A DNA stretch of 64,000 bases from Actimicrobium sp035984655 (GCF_035984655.1 NZ_JAXCHT010000001.1:248001-312000), one strand, 5' to 3'; shown: positions 7,982-16,507, counted from the stretch's first letter. Made by a program: numbers and translations. Notes: generated by a model from the sequence alone, not told the origin.

Positions 7982-8920
7982 ATGGCTGATTTTCGCCGAC
8001 TGCCCAATTTGACCGCCCTGCGCGCCTTCGAAGCGGCCGCCCGGCACCAGAATTTCTCGCGCGCAGCCGATGAAATCCACGTGACCCATGGCGCCATCAG
8101 CCACCAGGTGCGCGCGCTCGAAGCCGAACTCGGCGTGCAGCTGTTCACCCGTGCCGGAAAACGCATTGCGCTGACCGAGCATGGCCAGCAGTTTGCAATT
8201 GCCTTGCGCAGGAGCCTGCTCGACATTGCCATCGCCACCGACGTGGTGAAAGCCGCCACCGGCCACCGCCGCCTGACCATTTCGTCGCTGTCCTCGTTCG
8301 CCGCGCGCTGGTTGTCGCCGCGCCTGGGCAACTTCATCGAACAGTTTCCGGACATCGAAGTGCGTCTGCAATCGAGCACCTACCTGACCGATTTCGCGCG
8401 CGAAGATGTCGATGTCGCGATTCGCTTCGGTCAGGGCAACTATCCCGGACTGGCCGAGGAGTGGGTGATGGATGACTACTATTACCCGGTCGCCAGCCCG
8501 CACTTCAACGGTGGCAAGCTGCCGGCAACGCCGCAGGATCTGGTGCGCAGTGCGTTGCTGCGTTGCGATCTGGAACCGTGGATGCCGTGGTTCAAGGCGG
8601 CCAACGTGGCGTTGCCGGAGCCGACTGCGGGGATTATTTTCCAGGACTCGACGATGCTGGTGCGCGCCGCCATCGACGGCCAGGGCATCGCGCTTACACG
8701 CCACGGCATGGTGTCCTCGGACGTGGCCTCAGGGGCGCTGGTGCGCCTGTTCGATGTGACGGTGAAATGCCCGTCCTCGTATTACTTCGTCTGCCCGCCG
8801 GCATCGCTGCAAAAATCACAGGTCAAGGCCTTCCGCGACTGGCTGTTTTGTGAAGTCGCGAAATGGAAGGCGGCGGATTCCGGCCAGCTGCACCCATCGG
8901 CCGCGGCCGCACCACCTTGA
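7982..8920 (+). CDS. LysR family transcriptional regulator (GcvA-like)
   Basis: The 312-residue protein has an N-terminal winged helix-turn-helix (about residues 6-64; LTALRAFEAAARHQNFSRAA, then VTHGAISHQVRALE), followed by a periplasmic-binding-like effector domain. The HGAISHQV recognition helix is characteristic of the GcvA-type subgroup. ATG at 7982 is preferred over 7976 because AAGG at 7972-7975 is then correctly spaced. The final residues (AAAAPP and stop) are encoded inside the decayed ybeD fragment on the opposite strand, so the C-terminus was probably altered when that junction formed. The effector is unknown. Confidence 0.85.
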   Translation: MADFRRLPNLTALRAFEAAARHQNFSRAADEIHVTHGAISHQVRALEAELGVQLFTRAGKRIALTEHGQQFAIALRRSLLDIAIATDVVKAATGHRRLTISSLSSFAARWLSPRLGNFIEQFPDIEVRLQSSTYLTDFAREDVDVAIRFGQGNYPGLAEEWVMDDYYYPVASPHFNGGKLPATPQDLVRSALLRCDLEPWMPWFKAANVALPEPTAGIIFQDSTMLVRAAIDGQGIALTRHGMVSSDVASGALVRLFDVTVKCPSSYYFVCPPASLQKSQVKAFRDWLFCEVAKWKAADSGQLHPSAAAAPP

Positions 8921-8959
8921 CCATCGGAGGCGACGACAGCGCCGAATACAGGTCGTCGA
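8909..8959 (-). pseudogene. Decayed 3' fragment of a second ybeD copy
   Basis: Bases 8909-8959 match 12454-12504, the 3' end of the intact ybeD gene, at 45 of 51 positions by eye. Read on the minus strand it encodes IDDLYSALSSPPMVKVV against LDDLYRALSSHPMVKVV in the intact protein, in frame and without gaps. The stop codon and everything upstream are lost, and similarity ends sharply at both sides. It marks a duplication or recombination junction between lipB and the photolyase genes. Confidence 0.85.
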
Positions 8960-9054
8960 TATAATCCGGTTGCATGCGTTCAGGCAGGCCGCAGACCGAT
9001 CAAATCCGGGCTGCCGCCGGTTCGCTGTCCCTTGTTCCGACCCTGGATTTTCCG

Positions 9055-10263
9055 ATGCACCACCGAGCCACACCGGCCAGCATGGCTGACCCCTTTGCAC
9101 CCACGCTCGCTGCCGTACAGGCCCGCATCAACGCTGTCGATCCCGCTGCCTATGCAAGCACGCGCAACGCGCTCGACGGCGCGGTCAGCAACCTGTCTCC
9201 CTACATTACGCATGGCTTCGTCACGCTCGCCGAGGTGATGGCCGGCGTGCGCGCGCGCCATCCGCTTGAGATGCAGCACAAGTTTGTCTACGAGCTCGGC
9301 TGGCGCGCCTACTTCCGGCATGTCTGGCAGCACCGTGGCGAGGCCATCCTGCGGTCGCTGCATGCAGGCCCGCTGCCAGATGCGGCGTACGCGCACACGT
9401 TGCCGCATGACATCCGGCATGGCTGCACCGGGGTGCCAGTGATCGACCAGGCGGTGCGTACGCTGTACGCCACCGGCATGCTGCACAACCACGCGCGCAT
9501 GTGGCTGGCCAGCTACGTGGTGCATGTGCGCAAAGTGCACTGGCGCGCCGGGGCCGACTGGCTGTACGGCCACTTGCTCGACGGCGACATCGCCAGCAAC
9601 CACCTCAGCTGGCAATGGGTCGCCGGCACCGCCAGCCACAAGCCGTACCTGTTCAATGCCGACAACGTAGCCCGTTTTGCACCGGCGCCATGGCACAGCC
9701 CCGGGAGTGTGATCGATGTCTCGTACGAGGCGCTTGACGCAATCGCACGGCAAGCGCCGCACCGGCACGCCGTGCCAGCCGACGGCGCAGCGCCAGCCGA
9801 ACCGCTGGTTACCACTGCACCGTCGGCCGGTTCTGGCGTGACGGCCCCCGACGGCGCTGCCGTTGCCGGTCGCGACGTCTGGCTGGTACACCCGTGGAGC
9901 CTGGGCAGGCTCCCGGACGGATTGCCGGCTGACACGCTGGTGATCGGTATCATCGTCGCGGATTTCCACGCCGCGTGGCGCTGGAGCGAGCGACGCTGGC
10001 ACTTTGTCGAAACGCGCATGGCCGAGCTTGCGGCGACGCGCTGGTTCGGCAGCGCAGCCGCCATCGGCGCTGCATTGCATGGCGCGCGCACGGTGCGCAG
10101 TATCGACGAACCCCATCTCGCGCCGTGGCTGTCCGGCTGGGCCGAATGCGCAGCGGCGCCGCTGCTGTTCCCGTCCATCACGCCGCGCTGCGACTCGTTC
10201 TCGAAATGGTGGACCCGCGCAGCACGCGGCCTGGACGCCAGCGTCGGCAAGCTGCCGCCATGA
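9055..10263 (+). CDS. Photolyase/cryptochrome-family protein with FAD domain first
   Basis: The 402-residue protein opens with the helical FAD-binding domain (about residues 10-245): TRNALDGAVSNLSPYITHG, then ELGWRAYFRHVW, MLHNHARMWLASYVVHVRK and HLLDGDIASNHLSWQW, all matching photolyase FAD-site segments. After a Pro/Ala linker, residues 277-400 (VWLVHPWSLG, LVIGIIVADF, ITPRCDSFSKWW) resemble the antenna domain that normally sits at the N-terminus. That suggests a circularly permuted order. The start is uncertain: 9055 and 9082 are both possible and neither has a good ribosome site. It overlaps the next gene by ATGA. The likely role is light-dependent DNA repair or light sensing. Confidence 0.72.
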   Translation: MHHRATPASMADPFAPTLAAVQARINAVDPAAYASTRNALDGAVSNLSPYITHGFVTLAEVMAGVRARHPLEMQHKFVYELGWRAYFRHVWQHRGEAILRSLHAGPLPDAAYAHTLPHDIRHGCTGVPVIDQAVRTLYATGMLHNHARMWLASYVVHVRKVHWRAGADWLYGHLLDGDIASNHLSWQWVAGTASHKPYLFNADNVARFAPAPWHSPGSVIDVSYEALDAIARQAPHRHAVPADGAAPAEPLVTTAPSAGSGVTAPDGAAVAGRDVWLVHPWSLGRLPDGLPADTLVIGIIVADFHAAWRWSERRWHFVETRMAELAATRWFGSAAAIGAALHGARTVRSIDEPHLAPWLSGWAECAAAPLLFPSITPRCDSFSKWWTRAARGLDASVGKLPP

Positions 10264-11735
10264 CCCGCCCGGCAGCGCTGGTCTGGTTCAAACGCGACCT
10301 GCGGGTGCGCGATCATGCGCCGCTGGCGGCGTCGATGCAGTTCGAGAACGCGCTGGGTCTGGTGGTGATCGAGCCGGAGTGGCTGGCCAGCCCCGAATGC
10401 GACCCACGCCACGTCGGCTTCCTGCTCGACTGCGTGGCCGAACTGCGACGCGACCTGGCGGCGCGCGGCCTGCCGCTGCTGGTGCGGGTTGGCGCGATGC
10501 CGCAGTTGCTGCAATCGCTGCGCGACGAGTTTGCCTTTACCCATCTGTTCAGTCACGAAGAAACCGGACCCGGATGGAGTTACGCGCGCGACCTGGCCGT
10601 GGCGGCGTGGTGCCGCAATCAGGGCGTGCGCTGGACCGAGTCAGCGCAGACCGGGGTGGTGCGGCGCCTGTCGTCGCGCAACGGCTGGGCCGCCAGATGG
10701 GCGCAACGCATGGACGCACCCGAAGCGCCGCCGGTGGCTGGATTCAGGGCGCCACCCAACTTCGCCTTGCCGCCGCTACCGACGTTGCGCGAGCTGGGCC
10801 TGCCGGCGCTGGCGGCGGCGCTGCCGGCGGCGGGAGAACGCGCGGCATGGGCGACGCTGGCGAGCTTTCTGGACGGGCGCGGCCGCGATTACCGCAGCGC
10901 CATGTCCAGCCCGGTGCTGGCCCCCGAGGGTTGCAGTCGGCTCAGCGCGCATCTGGCCTTCGGCACGATCTCGATGCGCTGCGTCCACCAGGCCACCGCG
11001 GCGCGCATCGCCAGCACCCCCGACCGTGCGCTGGCGTACGCACTGCGCGGCTTCGCCAGCCGGCTGCGCTGGCATTGCCACTTCATGCAAAAACTTGAAG
11101 ATGAACCGGCCATCGAATGGCGCAACGTGGCACGCTCGGTCGACGGCCTGCGCGCCGGCGATGGTTCGCCGCTGATGCCGGTCGATCAGCAACGGCTACA
11201 AGCCTGGTGCGAAGGCCGCACCGGTTATCCGATGGTCGACGCCTGCATGCGCCAGCTATGCGCGACCGGCTGGCTCAACTTTCGCATGCGCGCGATGCTG
11301 GTCAGCTTTGCGGCATATCACCTGTGGCTGCACTGGCGCGCACCGGGACTGTTTCTGGCGCGTCAGTTTCTCGACTTCGAACCCGGCATCCACTGGAGCC
11401 AGATGCAGATGCAGTCGGGCACCACCGGCATCAACACGCTGCGCATCTATTCGCCGGCCAAGCAGCAGCGCGACCACGATCCGCAGGGGTTGTACATCCG
11501 GCAGTGGGTGCCGGAGATCGGCACGGCGGCCTATTCGCAGCCGATCGTCGATGAACGCATGGCGCTGGCAGCGGCAAAGGAAACGCTGTATGGGCTGCGC
11601 CGGTCCGGCGCAGCACGCACCGAGGCGAGCGCAATTCAGGAAAAGCATGGCTCACGCAAAAGTGGCTTGCCGCCAACCACGCGACCGAAACGCAGCACCC
11701 GTGCGCCGCCGGATGACCAGGGCCAGTTGTTCTAG
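10260..11735 (+). CDS. Cryptochrome/photolyase family protein, usual domain order
   Basis: The 491-residue protein has an N-terminal antenna domain (LVWFKRDLRVRDHAPL at residues 7-22) and a C-terminal FAD-binding domain (GRTGYPMVDACMRQL, GWLNFRMRAMLVSFAAY, then IHWSQMQMQSGTTG). These segments are typical of one bacterial photolyase subgroup; I cannot assign CPD, 6-4 or cryptochrome activity. A basic tail (SRKSGLPPTTRPKRSTR) follows. Its ATG overlaps the stop of the preceding photolyase-like gene (ATGA at 10260), so the two are translationally coupled and probably work together. Confidence 0.88.
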   Translation: MTRPAALVWFKRDLRVRDHAPLAASMQFENALGLVVIEPEWLASPECDPRHVGFLLDCVAELRRDLAARGLPLLVRVGAMPQLLQSLRDEFAFTHLFSHEETGPGWSYARDLAVAAWCRNQGVRWTESAQTGVVRRLSSRNGWAARWAQRMDAPEAPPVAGFRAPPNFALPPLPTLRELGLPALAAALPAAGERAAWATLASFLDGRGRDYRSAMSSPVLAPEGCSRLSAHLAFGTISMRCVHQATAARIASTPDRALAYALRGFASRLRWHCHFMQKLEDEPAIEWRNVARSVDGLRAGDGSPLMPVDQQRLQAWCEGRTGYPMVDACMRQLCATGWLNFRMRAMLVSFAAYHLWLHWRAPGLFLARQFLDFEPGIHWSQMQMQSGTTGINTLRIYSPAKQQRDHDPQGLYIRQWVPEIGTAAYSQPIVDERMALAAAKETLYGLRRSGAARTEASAIQEKHGSRKSGLPPTTRPKRSTRAPPDDQGQLF

Positions 11736-11770
11736 CCAAACTGCATATCTTCGGATCGGCTGAACGCAGA

Positions 11771-11791
11771 AAAAGGCGCCGAAGCGCCTTC
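11771..11791 (-). terminator. Terminator for the fasciclin gene
   Basis: AAGGCGC (11773-11779) pairs with GCGCCTT (11784-11790) around CGAA. On the minus strand the stem is followed by TTTTT, fitting termination of the fasciclin transcript. It may also stop the photolyase transcript. Confidence 0.65.
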
Positions 11792-11814
11792 TGGACTGGT
11801 TCGAACGCCCTGAA

Positions 11815-12270
11815 TCACTTCGGCATCAGGACCGTGTCGATGACGTGAATCACGCCGTTGTCAGCCACGATGTCGGTCTTGACGACATGCGCCTTGTCTA
11901 CGCTCACCTTGCCACCGGCGACGGTGACGGTCAGCGGGCTACCCTCGACGGTTGGCACCGGGCCGGCCTTGACGTCGGCAGCCATCACCTTGCCGGCGAC
12001 GACGTGGTAGGTCAGCACCTTGGTCAATGCCGCCTTGTCTTTCAAAAGCGCATCCAGTTTCGCTTTCGGGATCTTGGCAAAGGCTTCGTCGGTCGGGGCA
12101 AACACCGTGAATGGACCCGGTCCCTTGAGCGTATCGACCAGACCGGCAGCCTTGACGGCGGTCACCAGCGTGTTGAACGAGCCAGCAGCGACGGCTGTAT
12201 CAACGATATCGGCTGCGTGGGTGGACGTGAAAGCGAAAGCCAGTGCTGCGGCGGTAAGTAACTTTTTCAT
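11815..12270 (-). CDS. Secreted fasciclin (FAS1) domain protein
   Basis: The 151-residue product has a signal peptide (MKKLLTAAALAFAF, cleaved near THA-AD) and a single FAS1 domain: FTVFAPTDEAFAKIP, VLTYHVVAGKV and GVIHVIDTVLMP are the classic blocks. Single-FAS1 proteins are secreted adhesion-type proteins of unclear role in proteobacteria. Similar genes are often found in light- or singlet-oxygen-response clusters with photolyases; here the gene is convergent with the two photolyases, so joint regulation is only a suggestion. A perfect 16-bp palindrome lies about 100 bases upstream. Confidence 0.9.
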   Translation of the reverse strand: MKKLLTAAALAFAFTSTHAADIVDTAVAAGSFNTLVTAVKAAGLVDTLKGPGPFTVFAPTDEAFAKIPKAKLDALLKDKAALTKVLTYHVVAGKVMAADVKAGPVPTVEGSPLTVTVAGGKVSVDKAHVVKTDIVADNGVIHVIDTVLMPK

Positions 12271-12366
12271 GTGTCGGCTCCAAAAAGATAAATGGGGCGG
12301 GCATCGCCCGGGAAACCAGGCATAGCCAGTCAGTGGCACGGCCAGGTTCCTGATCATACGACAATT

Positions 12367-12382
12367 CATACTGATCAGTATG
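12367..12382. promoter_or_regulatory. 16-bp perfect palindrome upstream of the fasciclin gene
   Basis: CATACTGATCAGTATG is a perfect inverted repeat with no spacer, 96 bases before the fasciclin start. A second CTGATCA lies at 12350-12356. It has the form of a dimeric repressor operator. I do not recognise the regulator. Confidence 0.45.
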
Positions 12383-12448
12383 CTTCGTGGCAAAACGGGC
12401 GTTTGCGGCTGACCGAACGGCGTGCCGTGCCAACCTCTCGGTCGCGAC

Positions 12449-12727
12449 TTACAGCACCACCTTGACCATCGGATGCGATGACAGCGCCCGATACAAATCG
12501 TCGAGCTGCGTGCGGCTGGTGGCGCGTACCGTGACGGTCAGCGCCAGATAGTTGCCTTGCGTCGACGGTCGGCTCTCCAGCCGGTGTTCGCCAAACTCCG
12601 GATCGAACTGCATCACCACCTCGGTGATGGTGGCGGCGAAGGTCTCATGCATCGGACCCATCACCTTGATCGGGAAATCGCTCGGATACTCGATCAGGCT
12701 GGCTGGTGCTTCAGGGATATTGGTCAT
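12449..12727 (-). CDS. ybeD: YbeD family protein (UPF0250/DUF493)
   Basis: The 92-residue protein matches the YbeD family, an ACT-like fold with PSDFPIKVMGP at the N-terminus and SSHPMVKVVL at the C-terminus. ATG at 12727 is chosen over a TTG nine bases upstream. In related bacteria ybeD sits between dat and lipB; here dat is 18 bases upstream but lipB is about 5 kb away, behind the photolyase and regulator block. A decayed copy of its 3' end at 8909-8959 marks the ancestral junction. The biochemical role is unknown. Confidence 0.9.
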   Translation of the reverse strand: MTNIPEAPASLIEYPSDFPIKVMGPMHETFAATITEVVMQFDPEFGEHRLESRPSTQGNYLALTVTVRATSRTQLDDLYRALSSHPMVKVVL

Positions 12728-12745
12728 GGCGCGCAATCAAAAAGG

Positions 12746-13591
12746 TCAGGCGGCCTTGGCATCCTGGTAGGCCGCATACAGAGCTGCGTAGATGGGGCCG
12801 GGCTTGCCGTTTCCAATAGCCTGGCCGTCGATGCTGACCACCGGCAGCACTTCCTTGGTGGCCGACGACAACAGTACCTCATCGGCGGCGAACACTTCGT
12901 CACGCGTGATGCGGCGCGCGCTCAGGGGAATGGCAAGCGCGGCGCACAATTCCTCGATCAGGCCGTAACGGATGCCTTCGAGAATCAGGTTGTCTTTCGG
13001 CGGCCCCATCAGCTTGCCATCCTTGACGACCCAGACATTCGATGCCGACGCCTCGGTCAGAAAGCCGTCGCGGAACTGGATGGTTTCGGTGACGGCATGT
13101 TCGGCCGCATTCTGCGCCGCCAGCACGTTACCGAGCAGCGAGATGGATTTGATCTCGCAATGCAGCCAGCGCTTGTCTTCCATCGACACGCAGGCAACGC
13201 CGGCGGCGCGCACCGCCGCCGACGGCAGCACCAGCGGATTGGTCATGATGAACACGGTCGGCGTGGCCTCCTTCGGAAACGCATGCGCGCGCTTGGCCAC
13301 ACCGCGCGTGACCTGCACGTAGACCATCTGGTCGTCGTCGGCAAAGGCGTCCGCAACCTGCTGGATCAGGGCCAGCCATTCCGCCTTGCTGTGCGGGTTG
13401 GCGATGCCGATCGCGGCGAGGCTGCGAAACAGCCTGGCCATGTGCTGGTCGGCGCGGAAGGCCTTGCGGGCATAGATCGGGATGACTTCGTAGATGCCGT
13501 CGCCGAAGATGAAGCCGCGGTCGAGCACCGAGACTTTCGCTTCGGAGAGCGGCGAGATGGCGCCATTGAGATAAACGAGCGGATCGGACAT
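12746..13591 (-). CDS. dat: D-amino acid aminotransferase (class IV PLP enzyme)
   Basis: This is a 281-residue class IV aminotransferase. VLDRGFIFGDGIYEVIPIY, the PLP lysine in HCEIKSISLLGN, and TEASASNVWVVKDGKL are typical of D-alanine aminotransferases, which interconvert D-alanine and D-glutamate using pyridoxal phosphate and supply cell-wall D-amino acids. The start at 13591 (MSDPLVYLNG) fits the family; a longer frame upstream has no similarity. It leads a probable dat-ybeD operon. A branched-chain aminotransferase is less likely given the neighbours. Confidence 0.88.
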   Translation of the reverse strand: MSDPLVYLNGAISPLSEAKVSVLDRGFIFGDGIYEVIPIYARKAFRADQHMARLFRSLAAIGIANPHSKAEWLALIQQVADAFADDDQMVYVQVTRGVAKRAHAFPKEATPTVFIMTNPLVLPSAAVRAAGVACVSMEDKRWLHCEIKSISLLGNVLAAQNAAEHAVTETIQFRDGFLTEASASNVWVVKDGKLMGPPKDNLILEGIRYGLIEELCAALAIPLSARRITRDEVFAADEVLLSSATKEVLPVVSIDGQAIGNGKPGPIYAALYAAYQDAKAA

Positions 13592-13811
13592 GACGGCTTT
13601 CGGGGACGGTTTGGAATGCAGGGATTCTGGCACGGCGGCTGCGCAATGGATATGCAAAATTGGCATCGGCCGGGGCCGCGCCGGTGACGTCGATTCGGCC
13701 GCCCGCATCGTTGCGCACCGCAGCATGCGGACGATAGTATTTCTACCACTATAAAATCCGCACAACATCAGGTAGTCTCACCCGGATTCACCCACCAGAG
13801 GATTGAAAAAC
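13592..13811. promoter_or_regulatory. Divergent promoter region dat / ABC cluster 1
   Basis: The 220-bp gap between divergent starts holds CTATAAAAT near 13749-13757, a good -10-like element, and ATAGT / ACTAT arms spaced by 9 bases just before it (13735-13753). The rest shows no clear site. Confidence 0.4.
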
Positions 13812-14999
13812 ATGAGACTCCACCTGCTTGCCGCCCCGGCACTGCTTTGCCTTTCCGCCTTCTCCAGCGCTGCTTTCGCAGCTCCCGCCGACATCCGCAT
13901 TGCCCATGTCTATGACAAGACGGGTCCGCTTGAAGCCTATGCCAAGCAGACCCAGATCGGCCTGACCATGGGCCTGGACTACGCCACCGGCGGGACGATG
14001 ATGGTCAATGGCCACAAGCTGGTCCTGATCGAAAAGGACTCGCAGGGCAAGCCCGACGTCGCCAAGTCGCAACTGGCTGCCGCCTATGCCGACGACAAGG
14101 CCGATATCGCCGTCGGCCCGACCGGCTCGGGCGTGGCGCTGGCAATGCTGCCGGTGGCCGAGGAATACAAGAAGATCCTGCTGGTCGAGCCGGCCGTGGC
14201 CGATGCCATCACCGGCGACAAATGGAATCGCTACATCTTCCGTACCGGGCGCAATTCGTCGCAGGACGCGATCTCGAACGCGGTGGCACTGGACAAACCG
14301 GGCGTGACCATCGCCATGCTGGCGCAGGATTATGCGTTTGGCCGCGATGGCGTGAAAGCCTTCCGCGAGACGCTGAAGAACGCGAAGATCGTGCATGAAG
14401 AATATCTGCCGACCACCACCACCGATTTCACTGCCGGCGCACAGCGCCTGTTCGATTCGCTGAAAGACAAGCCGGGCCGCAAGGTGATTTTCATTATCTG
14501 GGCCGGCGCCGGCAACCCGTTCAAGATTGCCGATCTCGATCCGAAACGCTATGGCATCGAGATCGCCACCGGCGGCAATATCCTGCCGGCGATGGCCGCG
14601 TACAAGAACTTCCCCGGCATGGAAGGCGCGACCTATTACTACTTCGGCATTCCGAAAAATCCGGTCAACAACTGGCTGGTCACCGAGCACTACAAGCGCT
14701 ACAAGAATCCGCCTGACTTCTTTACCGCCGGCGGCATGGCGGCCGGCATTGCGGTGGTCGAGGCGCTGAAGAAAACCGGCGGCGACACCAACACCGAGAA
14801 GCTGATCGCGACGATGGAAGGGATGCGCTTCGAAACCCCCAAAGGCACCATGCAGTTCCGCAAGGAAGACCATCAGGCGCTGCAGTCGATGTATCACTTC
14901 AAGATCAAGGTCGACCCGGCCTTCCCGTGGGGCGTGCCTGAGCTGGTGCACGAAATCACGATGGACGAGATCAAGCTGCCCATCCGCAACAAGCGATAA
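13812..14999 (+). CDS. Branched-chain-type ABC transporter substrate-binding protein
   Basis: The 395-residue protein has a signal peptide (MRLHLLAAPALLCLSAF, cleaved near AFA-AP) and a LivJ-like periplasmic-binding fold: DIRIAHVYDKTGPLEAYAKQ, the hinge region DIAVGPTGSGVALAML and AMLAQDYAFGRDGVKAF. It would capture substrate for the four downstream membrane and ATPase components. These families carry amino acids but also aromatic and other carboxylates. The thiolase at the end of the operon suggests a carboxylic acid rather than leucine; this is inference. The ATG at 13812 follows a purine-rich GAGGATTGAAAA. Confidence 0.88.
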   Translation: MRLHLLAAPALLCLSAFSSAAFAAPADIRIAHVYDKTGPLEAYAKQTQIGLTMGLDYATGGTMMVNGHKLVLIEKDSQGKPDVAKSQLAAAYADDKADIAVGPTGSGVALAMLPVAEEYKKILLVEPAVADAITGDKWNRYIFRTGRNSSQDAISNAVALDKPGVTIAMLAQDYAFGRDGVKAFRETLKNAKIVHEEYLPTTTTDFTAGAQRLFDSLKDKPGRKVIFIIWAGAGNPFKIADLDPKRYGIEIATGGNILPAMAAYKNFPGMEGATYYYFGIPKNPVNNWLVTEHYKRYKNPPDFFTAGGMAAGIAVVEALKKTGGDTNTEKLIATMEGMRFETPKGTMQFRKEDHQALQSMYHFKIKVDPAFPWGVPELVHEITMDEIKLPIRNKR

Positions 15000-15005
15000 A
15001 GCGCG

Positions 15006-15773
15006 ATGACCGTTGCGCTGGAAACCCGCGACCTGACGATCCGTTTTGGCGGCCATGTGGCCGTCAATGCGGTGTCGTGCGCCTTCGAGCCCGGCACCCT
15101 GACGGCGATCGTCGGACCCAATGGCGCGGGCAAGACCACTTACTTCAATCTGATTTCCGGACAGCTCAAGCCCTCGCAAGGCCAGGTGCTGCTGCATGGC
15201 CGCGATATCTCCGGCCTGACGGCGGCGGCGCGCACCCATGCCGGGCTGGGCCGGGCGTTCCAGCTGACCAGCCTGTTTCCGAATCTGACGGTGCTGGAAA
15301 ACGTGCGGCTGGCCTTGCAGTCGCGCCGCCATCTCGGACTCGATCTGTGGCATGTCTGGTCGCATCACAAGGCGCTGACCGAACGCGCCGAGCAGGTGCT
15401 GGAAGCCGTCGCGCTGGCCGCCAAGCGCCATCTGCCCGCAGCCGCCTTGCCGCATGGCGACCAGCGCAAGCTGGAAGTCGGCATGCTGATCGCGCTCGAT
15501 CCCGACATCTACATGTTCGACGAACCCACCGCCGGCATGAGCGTCGATGAAGTGCCGGTGATCCTCGACCTGATTCGCGCCCTCAAGCAGCAGCGCGACA
15601 AAACCATCCTGCTGGTCGAACACAAGATGGACGTGGTGCGCGAGCTGGCCGAGCGCATCATCGTGCTGCACAACGGCACGCTGATGGCCGATGGCGAACC
15701 GGAGGCGGTGATTGCCTCGCCGGTGGTGCAGCAGGCCTATCTGGGACTGGCCCCCGTAGAGGAATCGGCATGA
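15006..15773 (+). CDS. ABC transporter ATPase, LivG type
   Basis: The protein has 255 residues. Walker A is GPNGAGKTT, Walker B is DIYMFDEPTAGM, and AFQLTSLFPNLTVLENV is the Q-loop region. The signature motif is altered: LPHGDQRKLEVG stands where LSYGQQR-type sequences are normal. It begins 6 bases after the binding-protein gene and overlaps the next ATPase gene by 4 bases. Confidence 0.9.
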   Translation: MTVALETRDLTIRFGGHVAVNAVSCAFEPGTLTAIVGPNGAGKTTYFNLISGQLKPSQGQVLLHGRDISGLTAAARTHAGLGRAFQLTSLFPNLTVLENVRLALQSRRHLGLDLWHVWSHHKALTERAEQVLEAVALAAKRHLPAAALPHGDQRKLEVGMLIALDPDIYMFDEPTAGMSVDEVPVILDLIRALKQQRDKTILLVEHKMDVVRELAERIIVLHNGTLMADGEPEAVIASPVVQQAYLGLAPVEESA

Positions 15774-16507
15774 ACAACACGTTGTTGCAGCTCGACGGCG
15801 TGCACACGCACATCGGCGCGTACCACATCCTGCATGGCGTCGACCTGGCCATTCCGCGCGGCGAGCTGACCATGCTGCTGGGTCGCAATGGCGCCGGCAA
15901 GACCACCACGCTGCGCACCATCATGGGTTTGTGGCATGCGTCGCAGGGCAGCATCCTGTTCGACGGCCAGCCGATCACGGCGCTGGATACGCCCGAGATC
16001 GCGCGGCGCGGGATTGCCTACGTGCCGGAAAACATGGGCATCTTCGCCGACCTGAATGTGCGCGACAACATGCTGCTGGCGGCACGCGGCGCGCGCACCG
16101 TCGACGCGATCGATGCGACGCGGCTGGCATGGATCTTCGACCTGTTCCCGGCCATCAAGAAATTCTGGCTGCACCCGGCCGGCAAATTGTCCGGCGGGCA
16201 GAAGCAGATGCTGGCGGTGGCGCGCGCGATCGTCGAGCCGCGCCGCCTGATCCTGATCGATGAACCCAGCAAGGGCCTGGCGCCGGCGATGATCGCCAAC
16301 ATGATCGCGGCGTTTCGCGAGCTCAAGAAATCGGATACGACGATCCTGCTGGTCGAGCAGAATTTCAATTTTGCCAAGCAGCTCGGTGACACGGTGGCGG
16401 TGATGGACGACGGTCGTATCGTGCACCGCGGTGCGATGGCAGAACTGGCGGAGGATGGCGAAATGCAAATGCGGTTGCTGGGATTGTCGCTGGGAGCACA
16501 TCAATGA
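15770..16507 (+). CDS. ABC transporter ATPase, LivF type
   Basis: The 245-residue ATPase has Walker A GRNGAGKTTT, signature LSGGQKQMLAVARA and Walker B LILIDEPSKGLAP; AYVPENMGIFADLNVRDN is the LivF-type Q-loop region. It overlaps both neighbours by 4 bases (ATGA), so the whole cluster is translationally coupled. It pairs with the LivG-type ATPase to drive import. Confidence 0.92.
   Translation: MNNTLLQLDGVHTHIGAYHILHGVDLAIPRGELTMLLGRNGAGKTTTLRTIMGLWHASQGSILFDGQPITALDTPEIARRGIAYVPENMGIFADLNVRDNMLLAARGARTVDAIDATRLAWIFDLFPAIKKFWLHPAGKLSGGQKQMLAVARAIVEPRRLILIDEPSKGLAPAMIANMIAAFRELKKSDTTILLVEQNFNFAKQLGDTVAVMDDGRIVHRGAMAELAEDGEMQMRLLGLSLGAHQ

Noticed and set aside
13788..15671. Minus-strand open frame of 627 codons opposite the first ABC cluster
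   Set aside because: It is antisense to a binding-protein gene and an ATPase gene that have clear motifs and ribosome sites. Long open antisense frames are expected in high-GC DNA.
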